Shown: piece after piece, positions 39,075-48,436 of the stretch
How the letters are laid out: each line of letters starts with the position of its first letter
How positions within the stretch are numbered: position 1 is the first letter of the stretch
NCBI RefSeq assembly: GCF_017347095.1
Contig: NZ_JADPRZ010000001.1
Location: forward strand, 186,001-250,000
Direction of reading: 5' to 3'
Origin: Sporosarcina sp. E16_8
GTDB taxonomy: Bacteria; Bacillota; Bacilli; Bacillales_A; Planococcaceae
DNA length: 64,000 nucleotides
Position numbers and translations under genes: made by a program
Notes under the pieces: model-generated
The model's database searches: none
The model's input: the letters and a program-made list of their open reading frames with translations, nothing else
What the model was told of the DNA's origin: nothing

Positions 39075-40295
39075 TTGAAAGCTTCAGGAATTATAGTCGA
39101 ATATAACCCGTTCCACAACGGGCATCTTTATCATGCGATTCAAGCGAAAATAACAACTGGGGCAGATATTGTTATTGCCGTCATGAGTGGTAATTTCCTT
39201 CAACGAGGGGAACCTGCCTTTGTTGATAAATGGGCCCGTGCGAACATGGCCTTGAGAAACGGCGTGGACATCGTTTTGGAGCTTCCTTACGCATTCGCAA
39301 CATCTAATGCCCCAACCTTTGCCCGAGGCGCTATTCAACTACTGGACGCTGCTCAGTGCAGTGCCTTCTGCTTTGGCAGCGAGGATGGTGAAGTAGAATC
39401 TTTTGAAAGAAGTCTTCTTCTTCTAAAACAAGCCGGCGACAATTATGAACAAACTGTGAAAGATGCTGTCAGACGAGGAATCAGTTATCCGAAAGCGTTA
39501 AATGAGGCTTATATCATGGCTACCAATTCTTCAACAATTGTAGGACCGCTAGCCGACCTCTCAAAACCGAATAACATTTTAGGTTTTCATTACATGGAAG
39601 CTGCTGAGAAGATTTGCTCCGAAATGAAAGCTGTCACAATTCCGCGCATTGTCGCCCAGTACCATGACGACGCTGTAGCAGGTAACCCAATTGCGAGCGC
39701 AACGGGAATCAGAAAATCCTTTTTTGAATCAGATACTCTCGGGGCGATAATAGACTTCATGCCCGATACAGCACACGACATACTACACGGCTGGCACGCC
39801 GAAAATCAATCATTCGGAAACTGGTCGACTTTCTATCCCCAGCTCCGTTTCACAATTTTACGTGAAGGGCCTAAACGTCTCGCTGAGATTGCAGACATCA
39901 CGGAAGGAATTGAGAATCTCTTGTACCGCGCTGCAGCAAATAACGGCACCTTTGAAGGCTTCATGAAGGATGTGAAATCCAAAAGGTACACTTGGACTCG
40001 ACTCCAGCGCATGCTTACTCATATATTTACCGGGTTCACGTACGATATACGGAGCAGTATGAAAAACCCATCCTATCTACGTTTACTTGGAATGACCTCT
40101 TCCGGAAGATTATATTTGAATGAACATAAAAAAAGGCTGAAGCTTCCTCTTGTCAGCAAAGCAGCCGCCTTCTCCAATCCTTCACTTGATTTCGATATCC
40201 ACGCAGCGGATATGTACGCACTTGGGATCGGCAACGGGACTTCTAGTTCCCGAATTGGAGTCGATTACACCACACATCCCATAATCGTTCAGTGA
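39075..40295 (+). CDS. tmcAL: tRNA(Met) cytidine acetate ligase TmcAL (YlbM)
   Basis: It activates acetate with ATP and forms N4-acetylcytidine at the wobble base of elongator tRNA-Met. The 406-aa protein opens with GIIVEYNPFHNGHLYH, containing the nucleotidyltransferase HxGH motif. I choose the TTG at 39075, 8 nt after AAGGAG, over the GTG at 39066 that overlaps the ribosome site. It is transcribed divergently from ylbN-rpmF, as in B. subtilis. Confidence 0.94.
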   Translation: MKASGIIVEYNPFHNGHLYHAIQAKITTGADIVIAVMSGNFLQRGEPAFVDKWARANMALRNGVDIVLELPYAFATSNAPTFARGAIQLLDAAQCSAFCFGSEDGEVESFERSLLLLKQAGDNYEQTVKDAVRRGISYPKALNEAYIMATNSSTIVGPLADLSKPNNILGFHYMEAAEKICSEMKAVTIPRIVAQYHDDAVAGNPIASATGIRKSFFESDTLGAIIDFMPDTAHDILHGWHAENQSFGNWSTFYPQLRFTILREGPKRLAEIADITEGIENLLYRAAANNGTFEGFMKDVKSKRYTWTRLQRMLTHIFTGFTYDIRSSMKNPSYLRLLGMTSSGRLYLNEHKKRLKLPLVSKAAAFSNPSLDFDIHAADMYALGIGNGTSSSRIGVDYTTHPIIVQ

Positions 40296-40320
40296 AGATA
40301 TAAAAACAATCTCTAGGAGC

Positions 40321-40662
40321 ACGAAGAAAAATGCATTGTACCAGTTACTGACACCACTCATGCACTTCGAATTGTGGAAGCAGCTGGTACCACACTCTGG
40401 GTACCAAAGCACACACTAAACAATCACCAGTAGCACGAAGAAAAATGCATTGTACCAGTTACTGACACCATTTGTGCCCTTCAAATTGTGGCAGCAGCTG
40501 GTACCACACACCGGCTACCAAAGCACACACTAAACAATCACCAGTAGCACGAAGAAAAATGCATTGTACCAGTTACTGACACCATTTGTGACCTTCAAAT
40601 TGTGGCAGCGGTTAGCACCACACACTAGGTACCAAAGCACACACTAAACAATCTTTAGGAGC
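40321..40662. repeat. Tandem triplication of a 114-bp repeat
   Basis: Three head-to-tail units with exact 114-bp period (starts 40321, 40435, 40549), each from ACGAAGAAAAATGCATTGTA to CACTAAACAATCACCAGTAG. Units differ at only a few bases. Each contains the arms GTACCAGTTA and CAGCTGGTAC, so it can fold into a hairpin. The 384-bp gap between the convergent tmcAL and ylbL genes holds no gene and no other terminator. Confidence 0.95.
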
Positions 40663-40679
40663 GTAAAGGACATGAAGAT

Positions 40680-41726
40680 TTACTTCTCTTCCAGTGTCTC
40701 CAAATAATCAAGTGCATCATCTACGGTTTTCACCGGCACGATTTTCATTTTCGTGCCGATTTTCTCTGCCATGTTTACAGCTTCTTCGTAATTAGTCAAT
40801 ATTCCAGGATTTGCCGCCCTTACTTCATCAGGCAAATCATCTGCTGGTGCGAAGAATATTTCCACGTCTTGGCGGGATGCCGCAATAACTTTAAAATCCG
40901 CTCCCCCAATTCTTCCAACGGTTCCATCCTCCAACATTTCTCCAGTTCCAGCAATGTTATATCCTTTTGTGAGGTCTTCATCAAGCAGCTGATTCATAAT
41001 TTCAAGCGTGAACATCAATCCCGCAGACGGTCCACCTATATCCGATGTTTTGAATTCGACTTCCGGCTTGGTCGTGAGTGTCCGATCCTCTTCAAAACGT
41101 ACGCCGAGCCCTGCACGCCCATCACTATCGGGTATCTCTTTCAAGACAAGCGTTACATCGAGCTTCTTGCCATCCCTATCCAACGATATCTTTACCTCAT
41201 CTCCCAATTTCTTATCTGCGATAAGTGTAAAGAATTGTCCCGATTCCTTCAGTTTCACGCCGTCAACCACATGAATCTTGTCTCCAAGTTCCAAGATACC
41301 ATCTGCCGCTCCCCCTTCGAGGACCATCATGACAAATACACCATCATACTGAATATCAACAGGAATACCCGCTTTTTCAAAAGCAACTGTAATTGCATTA
41401 AACTGTGAACCAGTCATGAGTTTCTTCTGCCGGATTTTATATTCCTTATCATTTTCTCCATCTCTTCTTACATTTTCAGCAGGAAGAAGCTTCTTCTTAT
41501 CGGTGAATTTTGATAAAACATAAGAAGCTGGTGTTGCTTTTAGTACGGAAATTGTCATAAGACTGAACGTCCCCTGATCGTTGTCATCTCCGCCTATCAC
41601 CTCGACGAGTGGATCCAAGTCATAAGCTCCTCCCGGCTGCGATATATAAGAATCGAGCGGGTAAATGAACAAAATGGCTAAGATGACAAGCAAAACACCT
41701 ATCATACCGAATTGTTTCTTTCTCAT
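40680..41726 (-). CDS. ylbL: PDZ/Lon-type serine protease YlbL (SepM-like)
   Basis: A 348-aa membrane-anchored protease. It has one N-terminal helix (about residues 7-25), a PDZ domain at about 125-200 (GAADGILELGDKIHVVDGVKL) and a Lon-type S16 protease domain. The catalytic Ser is in GGPSAGLMFTLE near residue 237 and the Lys in GGADFKVIAASR near residue 282. The ATG at 41726 is behind GGAGGTG. B. subtilis YlbL is involved in recovery from DNA-damage-induced division arrest. Confidence 0.93.
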   Translation of the reverse strand: MRKKQFGMIGVLLVILAILFIYPLDSYISQPGGAYDLDPLVEVIGGDDNDQGTFSLMTISVLKATPASYVLSKFTDKKKLLPAENVRRDGENDKEYKIRQKKLMTGSQFNAITVAFEKAGIPVDIQYDGVFVMMVLEGGAADGILELGDKIHVVDGVKLKESGQFFTLIADKKLGDEVKISLDRDGKKLDVTLVLKEIPDSDGRAGLGVRFEEDRTLTTKPEVEFKTSDIGGPSAGLMFTLEIMNQLLDEDLTKGYNIAGTGEMLEDGTVGRIGGADFKVIAASRQDVEIFFAPADDLPDEVRAANPGILTNYEEAVNMAEKIGTKMKIVPVKTVDDALDYLETLEEK

Positions 41727-41854
41727 TTTAGGTACACCTCCGTTAATAGCCTGTACTTTCTTTACATATATATAAGTGTAGCACCAAAAAAAGACTGACA
41801 AAAGATTTATAACTAATTTTTCGTCATGCTTGGAAATCGAAAGGAGCCGAGTGC

Positions 41855-42775
41855 GTGGTCAACGGAATACATGCACGCCTATATCATATGATAAATCTTT
41901 CAGTCGTTTGGGGACTTATCATTCTGTTCATTTTACAGCCAAGCGTCGCACATGCCGGGGCCGAAGCTGGCGCACAGTTATTTATCCATGCACTGCTTCC
42001 TTATTTGCTGCCCTATATTATATTGACACAATGGCTTTTAAAAATGCCAATTCGTACACGGAAAGCACCGAAGTGGAAGCGTTTTTTGAAAGCATACGTA
42101 CTCGGATCTTTTGGCGGATTCCCGGTCGGTGCCGTAACAGTAACCGAAATGATGAAAAACGGTGAATTATCTCAGAAGCAAAGCGGTCTACTTCTAGCTG
42201 CATGCCATGCACCCGGACCGATGTTCATCATTGGCTTCGTCGGAACAGAACTATTTGGAAATGTAGGCTCAGGGTGGAAGTTGCTTGCAGCCATCCATAT
42301 CGCAAATATTATATTCTTTTTACTGGCAGTAGCTTTTCTGCACCGCGAAAGCGATTTAGATATACCTCTTTCGCAACTTCCGAAGAAAGTAAAAGGGGTA
42401 CCGCTTCTTGACGCTATCAAGGAAAGTTCGACAATCATTATTCTTGTCGCAACGACCGTCATTTTCTTTTCTTCTCTCGGAACCGTGCTGTCAACAGTCT
42501 TTACTTCGGCATTCACTGTGGAAATGGGAATTTCAAAGACAATCGCCTTAGCCATTTTCGAAATGACATCAGGTGTTCAATCAGCAACAGATCATTTTTA
42601 TGGCTTGCCGATTTTCCCTTTTCTTATCGCCGCAATCATTTCAATGAACGGAATGAGTATCCATATGCAAGTTTTTGTCATCGCAAAGACCTGCAATATC
42701 TCTATGACCCCTTACGTAATAGGTCGAATTTGGAGCGTCATTGTCGTTCCTATAATCTTCTACCTTATCTATTAA
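41855..42775 (+). CDS. ylbJ: YlbJ-like membrane protein, short form
   Basis: A polytopic protein of the nucleoside-recognition/gate-domain type. It aligns with YlbJ through GSFGGFPVGAVTVTEMMKNG near residue 89 and SGLLLAACHAPGPMFIIGFVG near residue 113. YlbJ is sigma-E-controlled and needed for sporulation in B. subtilis. At 306 aa this protein is about 100 residues shorter than its B. subtilis counterpart. GTG 41855 is 8 nt after AAGGAG. It occupies the ylbJ position between coaD and ylbL but faces the opposite way from both. Confidence 0.78.
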   Translation: MVNGIHARLYHMINLSVVWGLIILFILQPSVAHAGAEAGAQLFIHALLPYLLPYIILTQWLLKMPIRTRKAPKWKRFLKAYVLGSFGGFPVGAVTVTEMMKNGELSQKQSGLLLAACHAPGPMFIIGFVGTELFGNVGSGWKLLAAIHIANIIFFLLAVAFLHRESDLDIPLSQLPKKVKGVPLLDAIKESSTIIILVATTVIFFSSLGTVLSTVFTSAFTVEMGISKTIALAIFEMTSGVQSATDHFYGLPIFPFLIAAIISMNGMSIHMQVFVIAKTCNISMTPYVIGRIWSVIVVPIIFYLIY

Positions 42776-42819
42776 AAAATGGTTATGATGAAAATTCAAT
42801 TTCATCATAACCATTTAAC
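42776..42819. terminator. Bidirectional terminator between ylbJ and coaD
   Basis: A perfect palindrome, AATGGTTATGATGAAA paired with TTTCATCATAACCATT around ATTCAA, between convergent genes. Confidence 0.92.
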
Positions 42820-42821
42820 AA

Positions 42822-43862
<1,041 letters not shown>

Positions 43863-43866
<4 letters not shown>

Positions 43867-45302
43867 TTGTCGACCTCCTCTACCTGTGTTGACATTCTGA
43901 CGATATCAATCGTATCTGCCGTTTTATCGATACCTAATAGGAACAACCGTTTAAACCAGCTCTCTTCAAAATAAAAATCACCTTCTAGCACTTCAAATGG
44001 CATCGTTACAACATCGTATCTTTGTTCATTGTAGACATAAAAAAGTTCTTTCTTGGGGAATCTAAAATTCCTAATACCGTTTTCAATGTAAATGGACCGC
44101 GCATTCGATTTGATGGTATAGCCCGCAAGGTTTAAGATCTTCTTCGCAGGATACAGGGTTTTTCCATCTATCAATAGGATTCGAATATCTGTAGTGCTTG
44201 TGCCATCAAACTTGATTTCTCGCGGATCTTCGATGAAAAACGGATGGGCAGCTGTATCATCATGAATATTTTTCATGAAGTACGATGTTTTAAAGCCAGT
44301 TACCTCTCCGACTAACGCGTCCAAAACAGATGCATTAAGCTCTTGCCCTGTCATATTATTCAACATTTCTTTGAATTCTTCAAGTTCCTTTACTGTAATT
44401 GATTCCGTAAGAACCTGATAAGCTTTACGTGATTTCCCAAGTCCTATTGGCGTCTCCCCTAAAATCGAAGCTACCAGTTCGGCCGTCATGCGTTCGTTTT
44501 CCGGTATTTTAAATCGTGCATACATACTTTCCCTTAGTAATCGGACAGATACTTTATCCACATCCACATTTTTCGAAACGATAAACCGCGTAGCATTAAC
44601 CGCAGGACGTGTATCATCAATTACAATCGTTGAATGGTTGGCATCAATTGCTTTAAGTACGTTATCCACTTCCCCAAGTCGCTCAGTACTGCCGCTTTCT
44701 CCAAATACCGAAAACCTATCCCCAGCATAGAGTATGGGTAAATTATTCCGCTGCCAATAAAGATCCTTGACCTCACCATTGCCACGGAATAACGCATAAT
44801 TGATGTTGGTCATTTTTTTAGTACCAACCCGCTCCAAGCCATTTACCCATAACCCACCAATCCCTGTTTCGTCAGTCATATGGAATAATGTGTACGAGGC
44901 AGAAGAACCATGTAGACCAGCGAACGGTTCATTGAATAAAGCTGTTTGTTTCATAGGGCCCTTTTTGGGTATTTCATACGAAATGGATTGACGTTCATTG
45001 TCCCCTTCAAGAAAGGCTATCGAATTCTCGTCCAATCGATTACAGGACGTTGCGTCCGCAAGATAACAAGTACGATTGGTGCTAGCTTTTGGCCATACAA
45101 TCTCATGGCGTGCGTCAGATAAGCCGCTGAAGTGCTGGCGGACATGAAGGGCATCGGGACGATTTATTACTTCAATCTCTTGGGTGAACGTTGCAGCACT
45201 AAGCCCTTTGCTATCTGCGCCAACCGCTTGATAATAATGCATATAAATTAAAAGGCCGTTCACAATCAGTAAAAGAATCATACTCCTTACGATAAATTTC
45301 AA
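43863..45302 (-). CDS. Unrecognised exported or membrane-anchored protein with a stalk-like C-terminus
   Basis: I do not recognise this 479-aa protein. Residues 5-24 (VRSMILLLIVNGLLIYMHYY) form a signal or anchor helix, and the rest is predicted to be outside the cell. The C-terminal 110 residues (LLIDGKTLYPAKKILNLAGY ... FYFEESWFKRLFLL) resemble the paired beta repeats of copper-amine-oxidase-N/stalk domains, where NGRT-LVP and a PLR-like helix recur. Two Cys (in CYLADATSCNR) may form a disulfide. It has no B. subtilis counterpart at this position and is translationally coupled to rsmD. Confidence 0.7.
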
Positions 45303-45398
45303 ATCCTACCCCCCTTAGAATGGATTGATGAATGCGCCTTCGCGTTCACAATGGTATGATGAGTCTAGATTTACGTATTCAGAGAGGTAGTGTTATGT

Positions 45399-45794
45399 AT
45401 GATATTAAACCAACGATTCATAGAGCTCGGCGAAGGATATGGAGACGTTTATGAACTATGTGAATTAATCAAGACAAATAGCGACCGCCTGCATAGGACA
45501 TTCATCTTATCCTCAGAAACGCCATCAGGTCATGCACTGTCACTTGCAGCAGCCTTCGAACCTGCAAATGACGGTAAGTTCATGCCTATTTACATTTGCC
45601 GAGAAGGAATCATCCAGCAAGATACCATCAAATCGAAAAGAAGATTGCTCTTTGAAGAAACAGCGGAAAGAGTTGGTAGCACACCAGCTGTTATCGTGTT
45701 GAAAAACTCTTCAGTATTTGCTGAACGGGAGTTGTTCTTTCAATACACAATTGGTATTCTACGCATCAACAAACTGCTTCCCCCGTTAAGATAA
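45399..45794 (+). CDS. Conserved-looking small cytoplasmic protein, function unknown
   Basis: A 131-aa soluble protein with no membrane segment and no motif I can name. The sequence ILNQRFIELGEGYGDVYELCELI is followed by regions with balanced charge. I place the start at ATG 45399, 11 nt after GAGAGG; GTG 45390 is too close to that site. It is transcribed divergently from the exported protein and convergently to ylbG, with stop codons only 3 bp apart. The codon usage and clear ribosome site support a real gene. Confidence 0.7.
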   Translation: MILNQRFIELGEGYGDVYELCELIKTNSDRLHRTFILSSETPSGHALSLAAAFEPANDGKFMPIYICREGIIQQDTIKSKRRLLFEETAERVGSTPAVIVLKNSSVFAERELFFQYTIGILRINKLLPPLR

Positions 45795-45797
45795 TTC

Positions 45798-46070
45798 TTA
45801 TAATCCGGTTTTATAATCATATTCTTTCGCTTTATCCGGTTTGGCATTTTCATATTCTGTTTTCACAAATGGGCGGTATGATGGCAAAACCTTTTTTACA
45901 GATGGCAGACGTTCTATTTTTCCCATGACCGTATCGACATCCTCCATATTGCAATAAAGGACAACATACTTCATAGTACGTGATATATAATGGACATGAC
46001 CGTATTTTCGAAATGATTTTGCTTGTTTCAAATGATGAAGATAGACAATAATACCTTGACGATCGATCAT
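45798..46070 (-). CDS. ylbG: DUF2129 protein YlbG
   Basis: A 90-aa cytoplasmic protein of the YlbG/DUF2129 family. The conserved core ([31 protein letters not shown]) and the C-terminal [13 protein letters not shown] match the B. subtilis protein. The function is unknown. The ATG at 46070 is behind GAGGGG. In B. subtilis it lies between ylbF and ylbH; here a phosphodiesterase and repeats separate it from ylbF. Confidence 0.9.
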   Translation of the reverse strand: MIDRQGIIVYLHHLKQAKSFRKYGHVHYISRTMKYVVLYCNMEDVDTVMGKIERLPSVKKVLPSYRPFVKTEYENAKPDKAKEYDYKTGL

Positions 46071-46131
46071 AGATTTCCCCTCTTTTCCTAACCCATACAA
46101 TACCATAGGACTGAAAAGCCCTGCAACAAAA

Positions 46132-46310
46132 GAAAAGCGTAAGGCGTCGTGTAGCCCCGACAAGCGCTGGAGGGCCCCAGGAAAAAGGCGTTCTTTGCCT
46201 TTATATTCAAGAAGGAAGGCAGTCTAAAACGCCACTTCCTGTGGCTACGACTGCATGACCTACATCCTGTAGGCCCAAGCGACTCGAGGGGCTGACGCCT
46301 GAAGCTGGAC
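46132..46310. repeat. GTCTAGAC-family repeat, first of a tandem pair
   Basis: GAAAAGCGTAAGGCGTCGTG at the left, an internal palindrome around GCGCTGGAGGGCCCCAGG, the module GAAGGCAGTCTAAAACGCCA, and GACGCCTGAAGCTGGAC at the right. Confidence 0.92.
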
Positions 46311-46315
46311 AAAAA

Positions 46316-46498
46316 GAAAAGCGGAAGGCGTCGTGTAGCCCCGACAAGCGCTGGAGGGCCCCAGGATAAAGGCGCTCTTTGCCTTAATATTCAAGAAGGA
46401 AGGCAGTCTAAAAACGCCACGTCCTGTGGCAACGACTGCATGACCTACATCCTATAGGCCCAAGCGACTCGAGCATCTGGCGCTATAGCTAGACACTG
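46316..46498. repeat. GTCTAGAC-family repeat, second of a tandem pair
   Basis: Over 90 percent identical to the copy at 46132-46310 and in the same orientation, starting GAAAAGCGGAAGGCGTCGTG and ending TATAGCTAGACACTG. Only 5 bp separate the two copies. Confidence 0.92.
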
Positions 46499-46505
46499 AA
46501 CATTG

Positions 46506-46534
46506 CTGACAACTTTTATTTTTTGCACTATAAT
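46506..46534 (+). promoter_or_regulatory. Sigma-A promoter of the phosphodiesterase-like gene
   Basis: CTGACA (46506-46511), a 17-nt spacer and a perfect TATAAT (46529-46534), 36 bp before the ATG. It starts 8 bp after the end of the repeat pair. Confidence 0.85.
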
Positions 46535-46570
46535 AGGGGAAATAGAGCTGATTCATAAGGAGGCATCTAA

Positions 46571-47482
46571 ATGGGTAGAAAAACAAATGTGGCTCTTACA
46601 GTAGGTGCGGCAGGCGTTGCCGCGTGGGCGGCTTCGAAAGTTGTCGCAAAACCGGTACCACGTGAAGGTAAAAAAGCACTTGCTTTCGATAAACCAGTCA
46701 TTCTTGCCCACCGAGGTGGCCTAGCAGAAGCTCCTGAGAATACATTAGCCGCATTTTCAAAATCAGCCGAGCTTGGCGTGCATGGATTTGCGGTCGATAT
46801 CCGGTTAACAAAAGACGAGGAAATCATCGTTTTCCACGATGATTTTGCAGATCGAACAACAGATTTCTCTGGAAGAATTGCCGACTATACCCTAAGCGAA
46901 TTGAAAATGGCTGATGCAGGTTATCAGTTTGAAGACGAGGGCGGAAATCATTCTTATCGCGGAAAGAATGTAGAAATCCTTTCCCTTCGAGAGCTGATAC
47001 AAAAGTTTCCGCATATGCTAATTGCTATCAATCTGAAAGATCCTCCTGATACATACGAAGGAAGCTTGATACCTTCCAAACTCTGGAGACTTCTTGAAGA
47101 GCTGGGTGCTGAAGACTGTGTCGCTGTTACAAGTTCATATGATGAACAGACTGATAGATTCAACTTATATGCACAAAATAAAGTAGCTACCGGTGCGGGT
47201 GATAACGAAGTAAAAAAAGCATATGCCTCTTTTACAAGTTTGTTTGGTCATCTCTATAGCCCGCGTGCCGACTTGTTCAGTATTCCAGAAAAACTGGGCG
47301 TATTTTCTCTTGGCACTGAAAGTTTCATCAAGTTTCTCAGCCAAATTAATATTCCCGTTTATTTTGAAGGCGTGAATGATAAAGAGTCATTCGTTAAACT
47401 TCTACATGTTGGAGCAGCAGGTTTCATCACAGATAGACCGTCTATCGCTATGAAAGTCGTGCAAGAAAACATAGCTGAATAA
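46571..47482 (+). CDS. Glycerophosphodiester phosphodiesterase-like protein with altered metal site
   Basis: A 303-aa TIM-barrel GDPD-family protein with a hydrophobic N-terminus (about residues 6-22) that may export or anchor it. HRGG at 49-52 and PENTL at 57-61 are intact, as is FHDD near residue 93. The usual G-x-E-x-D metal motif reads GFAVDIR (Glu to Ala), and the second metal Glu in I-E-x-K reads INLKD (Glu to Asn). Both substitutions are expected to weaken or abolish ordinary metal-dependent hydrolysis. GGAGG precedes the ATG. It is monocistronic, with its own promoter and terminator. Confidence 0.88.
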   Translation: MGRKTNVALTVGAAGVAAWAASKVVAKPVPREGKKALAFDKPVILAHRGGLAEAPENTLAAFSKSAELGVHGFAVDIRLTKDEEIIVFHDDFADRTTDFSGRIADYTLSELKMADAGYQFEDEGGNHSYRGKNVEILSLRELIQKFPHMLIAINLKDPPDTYEGSLIPSKLWRLLEELGAEDCVAVTSSYDEQTDRFNLYAQNKVATGAGDNEVKKAYASFTSLFGHLYSPRADLFSIPEKLGVFSLGTESFIKFLSQINIPVYFEGVNDKESFVKLLHVGAAGFITDRPSIAMKVVQENIAE

Positions 47483-47488
47483 ACGAAA

Positions 47489-47537
47489 ACAGGTTGCACC
47501 CCATGTCGACTTTCCGACACGGATGCAACCTGTTTTT
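47489..47537 (+). terminator. Terminator of the phosphodiesterase-like gene
   Basis: AAACAGGTTGCA/TGCAACCTGTTT with an inner TGTCG/CGACA helix and a TTTTTT tail. A GTCTAGAC-family repeat begins 3 nt after the T-tract. Confidence 0.93.
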
Positions 47538-47540
47538 TAA

Positions 47541-47938
47541 TGTCTAGACTCCAGGCGCCTGTTCTTGCTTTGGAAATCATAAAATCTCGTACTGTGGATA
47601 AACTGCGAAAGGCGATATTTCACGTCTAGACTCCAGCGCCTAGAGGCTCGGAGGCCCACAGGATGTGGGTCACGCAGACATTGCCCCAGGACGCGGCGTA
47701 CTTTGGCTGTGTTCCTTTATTTGTCGGTCCGGCTAGGAAGGATTGAACTGCATCCTTCCCGGGCAAAGAACGCCGCTTGGGGATGCAGGTCATGCAGTCG
47801 TTGCGAACTTAGACTGCCTATCCTTTACCCGTCTTATGCCTGCCGCGGGCCTACAGGATGTAGGTCATGCAGCTGTTGCCACAGGAAGTGGCGTACTTAG
47901 GCTGCGTTCATTTGTAACAGGCGCTTCCGCTTTTGTTT
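47541..47938. repeat. GTCTAGAC-family repeats between the phosphodiesterase-like gene and ylbF
   Basis: GTCTAGACTCCAGGCGCCTG begins at 47541 as a broken end. A full copy starts GTCTAGACTCCAGCGCC at 47623, continues through modules with ACAGGATGTGGGTCACGCAG and GATTGAACTGCATCC, and ends AGGCGCTTCCGCTTTTG at 47919-47935. The end lies 3 bp from the ylbF stop codon. No gene lies in this 456-bp gap. Confidence 0.88.
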
Positions 47939-48379
47939 TTAAGCCGAACACGAACAGCCTCCGCCAGTGCCGCAACTTCCACCACAAGATGAGTCGGAAA
48001 AGAATGCACTGCCAGCTGGAACTTTTACTTCATCCGAAACCGATTTAGCGATGATTGAACCAATTTCGTCAAATATATATTGAACGTCATTCTCAGCCAA
48101 TCGAAGCGCCGCAACCCTGTCGTTCATATCAAGCTCACGTTTTTGAACTCGGATGCTTTTCATTACTATATTATGATCCGGATGGTATCTTCCGAATCGT
48201 TGGACTTCTTCATAACGTTCCTTCATTGTCGCGAACTCTTGAATTGATTTCACAAGTTCCGTGTCCGAATAAACATCATCATGGGCTTTACGGTATTCAG
48301 CCACCGCTTCAGAAGAAAGCAGCATTGCCGTTAGGTCTTCTGCATCTTCAATGATGGTGATCCATTCGTCTGTCATCAT
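47939..48379 (-). CDS. ylbF: YlbF, regulator of sporulation, competence and RNA processing
   Basis: A 146-aa helical protein of the YlbF/YmcA family. The family core is KERYEEVQRFGRYHPDHN near residue 50 followed by VQKRELDMNDRVAALRLAEN. The Cys-rich tail CGGSCGTGGGCSC matches the tail that, in the B. subtilis YlbF-YmcA-YaaT complex, helps bind an iron-sulfur cluster. That complex affects Spo0A activation and RNase Y. The start is ATG 48379, 8 nt after GGGG. It lies 57 bp downstream of a murE, with no clear terminator between. Confidence 0.93.
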   Translation of the reverse strand: MMTDEWITIIEDAEDLTAMLLSSEAVAEYRKAHDDVYSDTELVKSIQEFATMKERYEEVQRFGRYHPDHNIVMKSIRVQKRELDMNDRVAALRLAENDVQYIFDEIGSIIAKSVSDEVKVPAGSAFFSDSSCGGSCGTGGGCSCSA

Positions 48380-48436
48380 AGAATGATCCCCTCCAATCAT
48401 CCATATATCATAACAGAAGAGATGGTATACATGCAC

